From Formosa algae (GTDB taxonomy: Bacteria; Bacteroidota; Bacteroidia; Flavobacteriales; Flavobacteriaceae): a DNA stretch of 37,906 nucleotides. The DNA is taken from the NCBI RefSeq assembly GCF_001439665.1, contig NZ_LMAK01000026.1, forward strand, positions 1-37,906, read 5' to 3'. A program made the position numbers and the translations under genes. Under the pieces are notes generated by a model that saw only the letters and a list, made by a program, of their open reading frames with translations, searched no databases and was not told the origin of the DNA. Below, one piece after another: positions 15,821 through 26,502 of this stretch. Position 1 is the first letter of the stretch. Every line of letters begins with the position of its first letter.

Positions 15821-17620
15821 TTAAGGTGCTTTTTCTAATGTTGCAGGTGTTTTTAAATCGGGTTTTAAATTTTGAATTGAATCTTTAGAAGGTATATGTC
15901 TAGAGGCTTTAGATGGGTTTTGTAAGTTGTTTGATTTATTTGTTTCTTCGGCTTCTTCAGCACGATCAATTAACTGATCATCAAAAAACTCGTCTTGTGG
16001 CACATAGGGCTCTAAACCTTTTATTATAGGTAGATCTAAAGGCGGATCGTCTGTAAATAAATCTTCTACACTTTTAGGGCGCTCTTCTTCTCGCCAATCA
16101 AATCCGCTTAATTGAGTGGCATTGGCCGGGTATTTAGACTCTGGAAATAAGGTTCCATCTACCTGATTAATTTTTTTTAATTCTATAATCTCGTTACCTT
16201 CAAAGAACATGGATATGTTAGCCGATTTAGATTTTTCAATCCCAATTAATTTTTGTTCGTCGTTTCTGGCGTAATAAATGGATTCGGCATTTCTAATAAT
16301 GTCGACTTGTTTTAATTGATTTTGATCGTTAAACAATCCGTATAATCTTTGTCCCTTAATTTGATTGAAGCCTTTACCAATAGTATCTTTACTAATTATA
16401 AAAGCATTTTCGAAAACGATAAGAGAATCCAATCGTTCTTCTTCAGCATTCGATTTAATATGAATCGTATCACCTGTCATCTGATTGCCAACATTCCAAA
16501 TTATAGGTCGGCGCTTTACGGCAAAGTTATCTTTTGGTGCTAGTCGAGACAAATTTATAAGTTGGGTTAACCCCGTTTGCTGATCCATGTGTATAGAATC
16601 TGCTTTCCCACTCATATCCGATTTATACATTTTTACATTTCTAAACGCACGTGTAATTCTATGTTCTGGCTTTCCTGTAACCATTAAGGTGTCGCCATGA
16701 ATATATAATGAATCGCGTTCTTGTACCGAAATGGCTAAAGCGCGTTTGGTTATAAAAACAGAATCTTTTGCTCTATACACTTCTGCATAATGTCCCTTAA
16801 TAACACTATTATTTAGTGTATCTGTAACCGTGATGTTATTGGTAGCAGAGGCAAAATTCTTGTTTCTATCAAAATATAAACTGTCGCCTTTTATAGTACG
16901 GTTATCATAATCTATTTTAGAGTTTTTAATAAAGTACCCCATGTCACTTTTGGTATCGTAAAAACCACGCTCGCAATATATTTTAGATGTTTCGCCTGTA
17001 ATTGTACTTGGGCCGTACATGTAAGCTAATGCATTTTCTGTATAATAATCTAATTGTTCTGTTTCTAAAATGTATTGGGGATTAACAAGTTTTACCTTAT
17101 TAACAAACTGGTATTTTTTTACATCCATATAATACCTTCCAATGGTGCTGGTGATTGTTCCTGAAGAATCTCGAACTACTTTTCCGCCAGTTTTGTAAAA
17201 CGATTGTTGTTTTGCCCGATCAAAATATAAGGTGTCTGTGGTTAAAACCGAACTAGGTTCTGTTAACACCACATCTCCGCTGGCAAAAGCTAATTTTGTT
17301 TTTCCGCTATATTCTACATATTTGGCATCCATATTAATGGTGTCGCCTTGTTTCATTTTAACGTTACCGTAGGCTTCAATAAAATCTTCTTTGCTGTAAA
17401 ATATGGCCTGATCGCACCACATATTTACACCTTCGTGTATAATATGAATCTGTCCAGAATCATCTCTAGTTAAGACTTTAGCACCAGGATATTTAGTTTC
17501 GCTAGTCGTTAAAAATCCAGAGTATTCTATTTTAATACGTTTTTGTTCCTGAGCTTGAAGCGAGGTAACTGCAATAAAAAAGAATACAAAAAATATATAG
17601 TGTATTTGAAATGTTTTCAA
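15821..17620 (-). CDS. OstA/LptA-like protein (LPS transport family)
   Basis: 599 residues. Residues 1-24 form a signal peptide (hydrophobic 'IFFVFFFIAVTSLQA' then QEQ). The body has repeated beta-jellyroll units like LptA and the N-domain of LptD/OstA: 'DQAIFYSKEDFIEAYGNVKM', 'VEYSGKTKLAFASGDVVL', 'DTLYFDR', 'KGDSLYFDRNKNFASATNNI', 'HGDTLMVTGKPEHRI'. LptA-type proteins carry LPS across the periplasm to the outer membrane. The C-terminal 100 residues are acidic and proline-rich. The start is TTG; no ATG is in frame, the TTG gives a full signal peptide, and a -7 element lies 16 bases upstream. Confidence 0.85.
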   Translation of the reverse strand: MKTFQIHYIFFVFFFIAVTSLQAQEQKRIKIEYSGFLTTSETKYPGAKVLTRDDSGQIHIIHEGVNMWCDQAIFYSKEDFIEAYGNVKMKQGDTINMDAKYVEYSGKTKLAFASGDVVLTEPSSVLTTDTLYFDRAKQQSFYKTGGKVVRDSSGTITSTIGRYYMDVKKYQFVNKVKLVNPQYILETEQLDYYTENALAYMYGPSTITGETSKIYCERGFYDTKSDMGYFIKNSKIDYDNRTIKGDSLYFDRNKNFASATNNITVTDTLNNSVIKGHYAEVYRAKDSVFITKRALAISVQERDSLYIHGDTLMVTGKPEHRITRAFRNVKMYKSDMSGKADSIHMDQQTGLTQLINLSRLAPKDNFAVKRRPIIWNVGNQMTGDTIHIKSNAEEERLDSLIVFENAFIISKDTIGKGFNQIKGQRLYGLFNDQNQLKQVDIIRNAESIYYARNDEQKLIGIEKSKSANISMFFEGNEIIELKKINQVDGTLFPESKYPANATQLSGFDWREEERPKSVEDLFTDDPPLDLPIIKGLEPYVPQDEFFDDQLIDRAEEAEETNKSNNLQNPSKASRHIPSKDSIQNLKPDLKTPATLEKAP

Positions 17621-17636
17621 TTTAAAATATTTGAGG

Positions 17637-17644
17637 CAAAAATA
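17637..17644 (-). promoter_or_regulatory. Candidate -7 element for the ostA-like/aminotransferase operon
   Basis: The minus strand reads TATTTTTG, an exact TAnnTTTG match, 16 bases before the TTG start at 17620. Confidence 0.5.
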
Positions 17645-17691
17645 AGGATATAAATGATTTTCGATAATGATTTGTAAAACATTTAAGATAA

Positions 17692-17726
17692 AAAAACCTG
17701 CTTAAAATAAGTCTAAGCAGGTTTTT
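17692..17726 (-). terminator. Rho-independent terminator of purA
   Basis: Perfect 13-bp stem (17692-17704 with 17714-17726), 9-base loop. A- and T-rich ends on both strands allow termination in either direction, but only the minus-strand purA gene leads into it (21 bases after its stop). Confidence 0.85.
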
Positions 17727-17747
17727 ATAAAGTTGTAAAACTAAATG

Positions 17748-19019
17748 TTATCTAAAAATAGTTTCTTTTCTATCTGGTCCTACAGAAACAATGGTAATAG
17801 GTGTTTCTAATTCTTTTTCTAAAAACACGATATAATCGTTTAAGGCTTTTGGAAGCTGAGAATCGTCAGACATTTTAGTTAAATCTTCGCTCCATCCAGA
17901 AAATTCTGTGTAAACAGGTTCTACATTTTCAGGCTCGATGTTGTAAGGGAAATGTTCTATAACTTCACCTTTATATTTATAAGCTGTACATACTTTTAAT
18001 GATTTAAATCCTGATAACACATCAGCTTTCATCATCATTAATTGAGTAACGCCATTTACTTGACAAGCATATTTTAAAGCGACAAGGTCTAACCAACCAC
18101 AACGACGTGCACGTCCTGTTGTTGCTCCAAACTCATGTCCAACTTTAGCCATAGTTGCACCATCTTCGTCGAATAATTCGGTAGGGAATGGGCCAGATCC
18201 AACACGAGTTGTATAGGCTTTAAAAATACCAAATACTTCTCCGATACTGTTAGGCGCTACACCTAAACCAGTACAAGCACCAGCGGCAGTTGTATTACTA
18301 GATGTTACGAATGGATATGTTCCGAAGTCGATGTCTAATAGTGAGCCTTGAGCACCTTCTGCAAGAATTGTTTTTCCTGATTTTTGAGCTTGGTATACAT
18401 ACTCTTCTGAATCAATGAATTTTAAAGATTTTAAAACTTTTACAGCTTCAAAAAATTCAGTTTCAAGTTCTTTTAAGTCGTATTGAATTTCAGCATTGTA
18501 AAAATCAATCATAGCTTCGTGCTTATCTGCTAAAGCTCTGTAACGATCTTTCCAATCTTCTAATTCTAAATCGCCTACACGTAATCCATTACGTCCGGTT
18601 TTGTCCATGTAAGTTGGTCCAATACCTTTTAAAGTCGATCCAATTTTTGCTTTTCCTTTAGAGGCTTCACTTGCTGCATCTAATAAGCGGTGCGTTGGTA
18701 AAATAATGTGTGCTTTACGAGAGATAAGAAGTGTTTTTCTGTAATCTACATCTTGCTCTTCAAGCTTATCTAATTCTTTTTTAAATATTACAGGATCTAT
18801 AACCACACCGTTACCGACTAAATTCATAGCATCTCCGTGAAAAATTCCTGAAGGGATAGTGTGTAAAACGTGTTTTTTACCGTTAAACACTAAAGTGTGT
18901 CCTGCGTTTGGTCCCCCTTGAAAACGGGCAATAACATTGTATTTAGAGGTAAGAACGTCAACAATTTTTCCTTTGCCTTCGTCTCCCCATTGTAACCCTA
19001 GTAGTAAATCTACTGCCAT
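17748..19019 (-). CDS. purA: Adenylosuccinate synthetase
   Basis: 423 residues, normal length. It joins IMP and aspartate using GTP to make adenylosuccinate, the first committed step to AMP. Motifs are the N-terminal P-loop-like 'LLGLQWGDEGKGKIVDVL', 'FQGGPNAGHTLVF', 'IGSTLKGIGPTYMDK', 'EGAQGSLLDIDFGTYPFVTS' and 'GRARRCGWLDLVAL'. It follows the Fur-family gene by 12 bases and shares its promoter. The pairing of fur-like and purA genes is an operon by spacing; I do not infer that Fur controls purine synthesis. Confidence 0.97.
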   Translation of the reverse strand: MAVDLLLGLQWGDEGKGKIVDVLTSKYNVIARFQGGPNAGHTLVFNGKKHVLHTIPSGIFHGDAMNLVGNGVVIDPVIFKKELDKLEEQDVDYRKTLLISRKAHIILPTHRLLDAASEASKGKAKIGSTLKGIGPTYMDKTGRNGLRVGDLELEDWKDRYRALADKHEAMIDFYNAEIQYDLKELETEFFEAVKVLKSLKFIDSEEYVYQAQKSGKTILAEGAQGSLLDIDFGTYPFVTSSNTTAAGACTGLGVAPNSIGEVFGIFKAYTTRVGSGPFPTELFDEDGATMAKVGHEFGATTGRARRCGWLDLVALKYACQVNGVTQLMMMKADVLSGFKSLKVCTAYKYKGEVIEHFPYNIEPENVEPVYTEFSGWSEDLTKMSDDSQLPKALNDYIVFLEKELETPITIVSVGPDRKETIFR

Positions 19020-19031
19020 TATAAAAGTATA

Positions 19032-21732
<2,701 letters not shown>

Positions 21733-21808
21733 CAACTAAAAGTAGTATAAAGAATATTAATTTACAACAGTTTTAATCTTTTTCGATTGAAGTATTTCTG
21801 TGTTGTGT

Positions 21809-22486
21809 TTATTGAGAAGATAAAGCTTTTATTACGGTTTTCATACCTGTAGATGCTTTTTCTTTTATGGTTGTAACGTATTTATCGTGTATGTCTGCAG
21901 GCTTAGGGTCTATATAAAATATAGGCGTTCCAGACTTTACAAAATCTTTTAATCCTGCTGCAGGATACACTTGCATAGATGTGCCCACAATAATTAAAAT
22001 ATCGGCTGTTTTACAAATTTCTATCGCCTCATCTATCATAGGTACAGCTTCTCCAAACCATACTATATGAGGTCTAATTTGGTGACCTTGGGCACATAAA
22101 TCGCCTAGTTTCATATCTGTATTCCAAGGAAGAATATCATTGTTTTTTATACTTCTTGCTTTTAATAATTCGCCATGTAAATGGATAACGTTTGTGCTGC
22201 CTGCGCGTTCGTGTAAATCGTCTACATTTTGAGTGATAATAGTCACTTTGTAATCCTGTTCTAATGCGGCTAAATCGAAATGAGCAGAATTAGGTTTAAC
22301 CTCAAGAAGTTGTTTCCGGCGTTCGTTATAAAAAGTTAAAACCAATTCTGGATTTTTAGCAAAACCTTCTGGAGTAGCCACATCCATAACATTGTGACCT
22401 TCCCATAATCCATCGGCATCTCTAAAGGTTTTTAAACCACTTTCGGCACTTACTCCAGCGCCACTAAGTACAACTATATGTTTCAT
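21809..22486 (-). CDS. NAD-dependent deacylase (sirtuin, CobB/SIRT5-like)
   Basis: 225 residues. It removes acyl groups from lysines using NAD+. Motifs are the NAD site 'LSGAGVSAESGLKTFRDADG', 'TQNVDDLHERAGSTNVIHLH' with catalytic H104, and 'VGTSMQVYPAAGL'. Residues Y53 and R56 (YNERR) match the Y-x-x-R pair that gives class III sirtuins preference for succinyl, malonyl or glutaryl lysine. The zinc-binding CxxC pairs are absent; only one cysteine remains near that position. This is a short zinc-less form, which I believe is common in Bacteroidetes. It is divergent from trmH. Confidence 0.9.
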   Translation of the reverse strand: MKHIVVLSGAGVSAESGLKTFRDADGLWEGHNVMDVATPEGFAKNPELVLTFYNERRKQLLEVKPNSAHFDLAALEQDYKVTIITQNVDDLHERAGSTNVIHLHGELLKARSIKNNDILPWNTDMKLGDLCAQGHQIRPHIVWFGEAVPMIDEAIEICKTADILIIVGTSMQVYPAAGLKDFVKSGTPIFYIDPKPADIHDKYVTTIKEKASTGMKTVIKALSSQ

Positions 22487-22547
22487 TAGTTAAAAATAAG
22501 AAATCATTTTTATAAATTAGAAGATTCATAATACTGAATTTATATTC

Positions 22548-23210
22548 ATGATCGATTTAAAACTTCTAGAACATTTAGAGACTATTATAACGCCTAATCG
22601 CAAAGCCCGATTTGATGCTGTTTTACCACAACGCACCAAACATTTTACGGTCGCAACAGAAGACGTTTATCAATTACATAATACCAGCGCAGTGATACGA
22701 AGTTGCGATGTTTTTGGTATTCAAGAAGTGAATATAGTTGAAGAGCGAAACTCCAAACAAATAGATCGAGAGATTGCTATGGGAGCACAGAAATGGGTCG
22801 ATCTTAATCGCTACAATCATGTGAAAGATTGTATTACAGATTTAAAACAAAAAGGCTATCAGATTGTAGCGACTACGCCACATGAAAACGATTGTGAATT
22901 ACATGATTTTGATGTTACAAAACCGTCCTGTTTTTTCTTTGGAAGAGAAACAGAAGGCTTATCTCAAACTGTTTTAGATGAAGCAGATTGCTTTTTGAAA
23001 ATACCTATGGTAGGATTTACAGAGAGCTTAAATATTTCTGTTTCTGCAGCTATTATTTTACAACATGTAACGACTAAATTGAAACAAACAGATATCGATT
23101 GGCGACTTTCTGAAGCAGAACAAGTAGAAAAACGTATGGATTGGATTAAAAAAACGATTAAAAGTTACGATGATGTTGTGACTCATTTTTACAAGCAAAC
23201 CAATATCTAA
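22548..23210 (+). CDS. trmH: tRNA (guanosine-2'-O-)-methyltransferase, TrmH family
   Basis: 220 residues. A SPOUT methyltransferase with a knotted SAM site. Motif 1 is 'RTKHFTVATEDVYQLHNTSA', containing the Asn-Thr-Ser-Ala of this group. Motif 2 is 'CFFFGRETEGLSQTVLDEAD'; motif 3 is 'KIPMVGFTESLNISVSAAII'. The length and the C-terminal helical extension match TrmH, which methylates G18 in the D-loop of tRNAs. It is monocistronic by spacing (62 bases from the divergent sirtuin gene, 96 bases before the lyase gene). Confidence 0.92.
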   Translation: MIDLKLLEHLETIITPNRKARFDAVLPQRTKHFTVATEDVYQLHNTSAVIRSCDVFGIQEVNIVEERNSKQIDREIAMGAQKWVDLNRYNHVKDCITDLKQKGYQIVATTPHENDCELHDFDVTKPSCFFFGRETEGLSQTVLDEADCFLKIPMVGFTESLNISVSAAIILQHVTTKLKQTDIDWRLSEAEQVEKRMDWIKKTIKSYDDVVTHFYKQTNI

Positions 23211-23306
23211 TACGAGGTAATTTGGTTTGATTTTTGATTTATATTCGAAACTAATTATGTAACAACCTAAAGTCTAATTAATACGACTATTTATAAACAA
23301 ACAACT

Positions 23307-25052
23307 ATGACAATAACTAAACTATCTAATGTCTTAACAATTATTGTACTTGTATTTAAGCTGTCTACTTACGGACAAGTAGTAAGTACAACTGCAGCAT
23401 TAGAGTCTGCTATTTCTAATGCAACTGCAGGAACAACAATTACACTTGCAGATAAAACATGGAGTAATGTGCAGCTCAGTATTAATAAAATAGGAACAGA
23501 AAATGAGCCTATAACAATACAGGCAGAAACTCCTGGAAGTGTTTTTTTTGAAGGAAATTCTTATGTGAAAATGGGAGGCGCATACATTATATTTAAAGAT
23601 GTGGTGTTTCAAAACCCTTCAAATTTAGATACAGATATTCCTGTTATTGAATTTAAATCGTCTAACGATTGTAATCATTGTACGGTTACCAATATTCAAA
23701 TAGACTCGTATAATGGTACAACAGCTCAAGAAGAAGATACATTTAAATGGATTTTATTACGCGGAACAAATAATGAAGTAAGTTATTCTTCATTTATAGG
23801 GAAACATGGCGTAGGTAGTATAATAAATGATAATAGAAGTTCTACAGAGGCTAATTATCATAAAATTCATCATAATTATTTTGCCGATCGTACACCTGTT
23901 GGCGAGATTAATGATTTAAACGATCAAGATGCCATTAGAATAGGAAGTAGTTCTACATCATTATCAGATTCTTATACCGAAGTTTACAATAACTATTTCT
24001 ATAATTTTAGCGGTGAAATTGAAGTGATTTCTAATAAAAGTGGAAAAAATAAATACTATAATAACACATTCGATGATTATCAAGGAGCCTTAACACTGAG
24101 ACACGGAAATGGTTGCGAAGTGTATAATAATTTCTTTTTTGCTAATAAAAATGTTTTTAGTGGTGGAATACGTGTTATGGGAGAAGATCACTTAATTTAC
24201 AATAATTACATTGAAGGTGTTAACTCTAAAAAACCAGACGGCTCTACATCTGGAGGAACCGGAGGGATTAATGTTTCTAACGGAAAACCAGACAGTGCAT
24301 TAAACGAATATTATCAGGTTAAAAACGTAAGTATTGTAAATAATACACTTGTAAACTGCGATTATGGACTGCGAATTGGGACTAAAATAAAAAGTACAAA
24401 TACGCTTGCTCCAGAAAATTTAATAGTAGCCAATAATGTAATTTACGAAAACACCACCAAAGCTATTCAACTTACGACAGCTCCAATTGGAGATGCTTCT
24501 ATAATGGAAGGGAATATTAAACAAAACGGATCTTGGGATATTACTACAGATACTAATGATAACATCAGTGTAAGTTCGGGATTGTTGGGGTCTAATGCTA
24601 CATTTTATTATATTGTAAGTGGGAGTGCTGCGATTGATGCAGGTATTGGATCGTATGCGTTTTTAACAACAGATATTCTTGGTGGTCCTAGATCTGCATC
24701 TTTTGATACTGGTGCAGAAGAATTAAATGCAGGAGGCGATATGTTTCCTTATTCACAATCAGATATTGGTGTAACAGTTGGATTCGGAACGGATAAAACT
24801 TTAGGATTAGGAGATATCATAAAATTAGAACAACAGCTTAAAATTTATCCGGTGCCATCTCAAGGTGCTATTTTAAATATTGCTTTAGGAAATCAAACTT
24901 TAGGCTTGGTGGAAATTTCAGATATGGCTGGACGATTAGTTCTTGCAAAAATCTTTAATACATCTAAAGCAGAAATAGATATTCAGAATTTTAAAACAGG
25001 AACTTACATTGTAAAAGTACAAGAGGTCTCAAAAAAAATAGTGATAAAATAA
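23307..25052 (+). CDS. Secreted PL6 polysaccharide lyase (alginate lyase/chondroitinase B family) with T9SS sorting domain
   Basis: 581 residues. Signal peptide about 1-23 (hydrophobic 'VLTIIVLVFKLSTYG'). Residues 25-440 form a right-handed parallel beta-helix of family PL6. The catalytic pair appears as K244 in 'EIEVISNKSGKNK' and R265 in 'GALTLRHGNGCEVYNN'. Their 21-residue separation equals that of chondroitinase B (K250/R271). The last 75 residues are a T9SS type A sorting domain ('LKIYPVPSQGAILNI' to the end). It cleaves uronate-containing polymers by beta-elimination outside the cell; alginate is the likeliest substrate in a marine bacterium. No SusC/SusD genes or other lyases are beside it. 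Confidence 0.88.
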   Translation: MTITKLSNVLTIIVLVFKLSTYGQVVSTTAALESAISNATAGTTITLADKTWSNVQLSINKIGTENEPITIQAETPGSVFFEGNSYVKMGGAYIIFKDVVFQNPSNLDTDIPVIEFKSSNDCNHCTVTNIQIDSYNGTTAQEEDTFKWILLRGTNNEVSYSSFIGKHGVGSIINDNRSSTEANYHKIHHNYFADRTPVGEINDLNDQDAIRIGSSSTSLSDSYTEVYNNYFYNFSGEIEVISNKSGKNKYYNNTFDDYQGALTLRHGNGCEVYNNFFFANKNVFSGGIRVMGEDHLIYNNYIEGVNSKKPDGSTSGGTGGINVSNGKPDSALNEYYQVKNVSIVNNTLVNCDYGLRIGTKIKSTNTLAPENLIVANNVIYENTTKAIQLTTAPIGDASIMEGNIKQNGSWDITTDTNDNISVSSGLLGSNATFYYIVSGSAAIDAGIGSYAFLTTDILGGPRSASFDTGAEELNAGGDMFPYSQSDIGVTVGFGTDKTLGLGDIIKLEQQLKIYPVPSQGAILNIALGNQTLGLVEISDMAGRLVLAKIFNTSKAEIDIQNFKTGTYIVKVQEVSKKIVIK

Positions 25053-25114
25053 AGGGTAAATTTTTTCAGCCTATTTATTCTTAAAATGTAATTATTTAGA
25101 GGTTAATTTTAATC

Positions 25115-25151
25115 AAAAAAAAACAGGCTAAGAACAATAGATCTTAGCCTG
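25115..25151 (-). terminator. Rho-independent terminator (minus direction)
   Basis: Perfect 10-bp stem (25124-25133 with 25142-25151), 8-base loop; on the minus strand it is followed by nine T residues. It would end transcription coming from the kinase/regulator operon and the AraC-like remnant. A weaker hairpin at 25177-25195 (7-bp stem, 5-base loop, then GTTTT) could end the lyase transcript on the plus strand. The rest of 25152-25298 shows nothing I recognise. Confidence 0.8.
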
Positions 25152-25298
25152 ATATTTATAGATTAATAGCACTTTTATATTGTTTGATACAATATGTTTT
25201 GGATTTTTATAACACGTATAGCATATTAAAAAATAGACTATAGTTTTATAAGGTATGGCTAAATTATACTTTTTTTTAAAGCCTTACAATGCGTAGGT

Positions 25299-25808
25299 TT
25301 ACGTACTTTTAAATGCGATGTTCTGATAGGCGTTAAAAGTTAAACCAATATTTTCTTTGAAAAGTGCTTCAACATTTAGATGTGTACATTGATAATGACT
25401 TTTAAGTTGAGCTAACGTTGCATTCTTATTTTGAACCTGTAAATGCATCAAAATATTGTCAAGTATAGTAGGTGTTATGTTTTTTAACAAATTTGATGAT
25501 AAAACAGACAAAAAATCTTTAGGCGTATTAGAAATCATCTTAACCTGATGTTTCACTAAATACCCCACATAAGTCGGTCTGCATTTAGCGATATAAAACA
25601 TGCCGAGTGTTTCTGGTTGCAATATTAAAGGTGTAAGGAACGGTTTATAATATGCCGTAGCATTTGTGTTGTCTACACTATAAATTATATAACTAAAACC
25701 ATCTGGTTGAATGGCGTACGTTTCTGTATTGAATAATTCAATAGAAAAAACATTTAGTACCCAATAATTATTTGGGGTAAAATAGTTATGTGTTTCAATA
25801 ACAGTAAT
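25299..25808 (-). pseudogene. AraC-family regulator remnant (DUF6597-like sensor plus half DNA-binding domain)
   Basis: The frame is open from just after a stop at 25811-25809 to the stop at 25301-25299, about 169 residues. No ATG, GTG or TTG exists before the TTG at 25622, which lies in mid-domain. The text resembles the N-terminal domain of some AraC regulators: 'NYWVLNVFSIELF', 'YAIQPDGFSYIIYS', 'LILQPETLGMFYIAKCRP'. It is followed by one helix-turn-helix ('AQLKSHYQCTHLNVEALFKE', 'NIGLTFNAYQNI'). The second helix-turn-helix of a normal AraC domain is missing. I read it as a gene broken at both ends; a short functional product from 25622 or from a non-standard start is possible. Confidence 0.6.
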
Positions 25809-25840
25809 TTATAGTTTGGTGAGCTGTAAAGCTATAAATT
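25806..25840. repeat. 9-bp perfect inverted repeat
   Basis: AATTTATAG at 25806-25814 and its exact complement CTATAAATT at 25832-25840, separated by 17 bases, between the response-regulator stop and the AraC-like remnant. No T tract on either side, so not a typical terminator; could be an operator or a weak RNA hairpin. Confidence 0.4.
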
Positions 25841-25866
25841 AAGGTATTAAAATAGTATACGTAAGA

Positions 25867-26499
25867 CTACGTATTAAACGTGTTTGGATGATTTTTCAAC
25901 CAAATAAAGAGTGCATTTTGGTTGGAGGTATCTATTTCTAACTTTTTAATAATATTACTTCTGTGTTTTTCTACCGTACGTTTAGAAATAAATAATTCAT
26001 CGGCAATCTGGATGCTGGTAAGATTTTTATCTAAATATCTTAAAATTTTTAATTCGGTGGCGCTTAGTTTATTAAAGTTTGCATCTGTATTGGCATTAAA
26101 ATGAATGCTATTTTTTAACTTTTCACCAATATAATTTGTGCCGTTTTTTAAATACTCTAAACATGATTCTAATTCTTCCAAAGCACTATCTTTTGTAATA
26201 TAACCATGAATAGTGTCTCCGACCTGCTTTAAAATAGCTTCTTGTTTGTGTAACGTTAAGATCACAATTTTAGTGGCAATAGCTTTTCGTTTTAGTTCTA
26301 AAGCAATTTCTAGGCCGTTTAGTTTTGGCATATCAAAATCCAGGATGGCAATATCTGGCTGAAGTTCTACAATTTTATTATAAGCAGAATTACCGTCAGT
26401 TGCTGTAGCTATGACTTTAAACCATTTTTTTTCTAAAAATTCTTTCGTACCATTTAATAATAAAGGGTGATCGTCTGCTAGAATTATAGTGGTTGACAT
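25867..26499 (-). CDS. NarL/LuxR-type response regulator
   Basis: 210 residues. An N-terminal receiver domain has the acidic pair D9-D10, phospho-acceptor D54 in 'IAILDFDMPK', the conserved Thr in 'IVILTLHKQ' and Lys in 'HGYITKDS'. The C-terminal LuxR helix-turn-helix spans about 143-190 ('LSATELKILRYLDKN', 'IADELFISKRTVEKHRSNII'). It is the partner of the histidine kinase whose stop lies 3 bases upstream. Target genes are unknown; the only close candidates are the AraC remnant and the PL6 lyase. Confidence 0.93.
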   Translation of the reverse strand: MSTTIILADDHPLLLNGTKEFLEKKWFKVIATATDGNSAYNKIVELQPDIAILDFDMPKLNGLEIALELKRKAIATKIVILTLHKQEAILKQVGDTIHGYITKDSALEELESCLEYLKNGTNYIGEKLKNSIHFNANTDANFNKLSATELKILRYLDKNLTSIQIADELFISKRTVEKHRSNIIKKLEIDTSNQNALFIWLKNHPNTFNT

Positions 26500-26502
26500 A
26501 GT

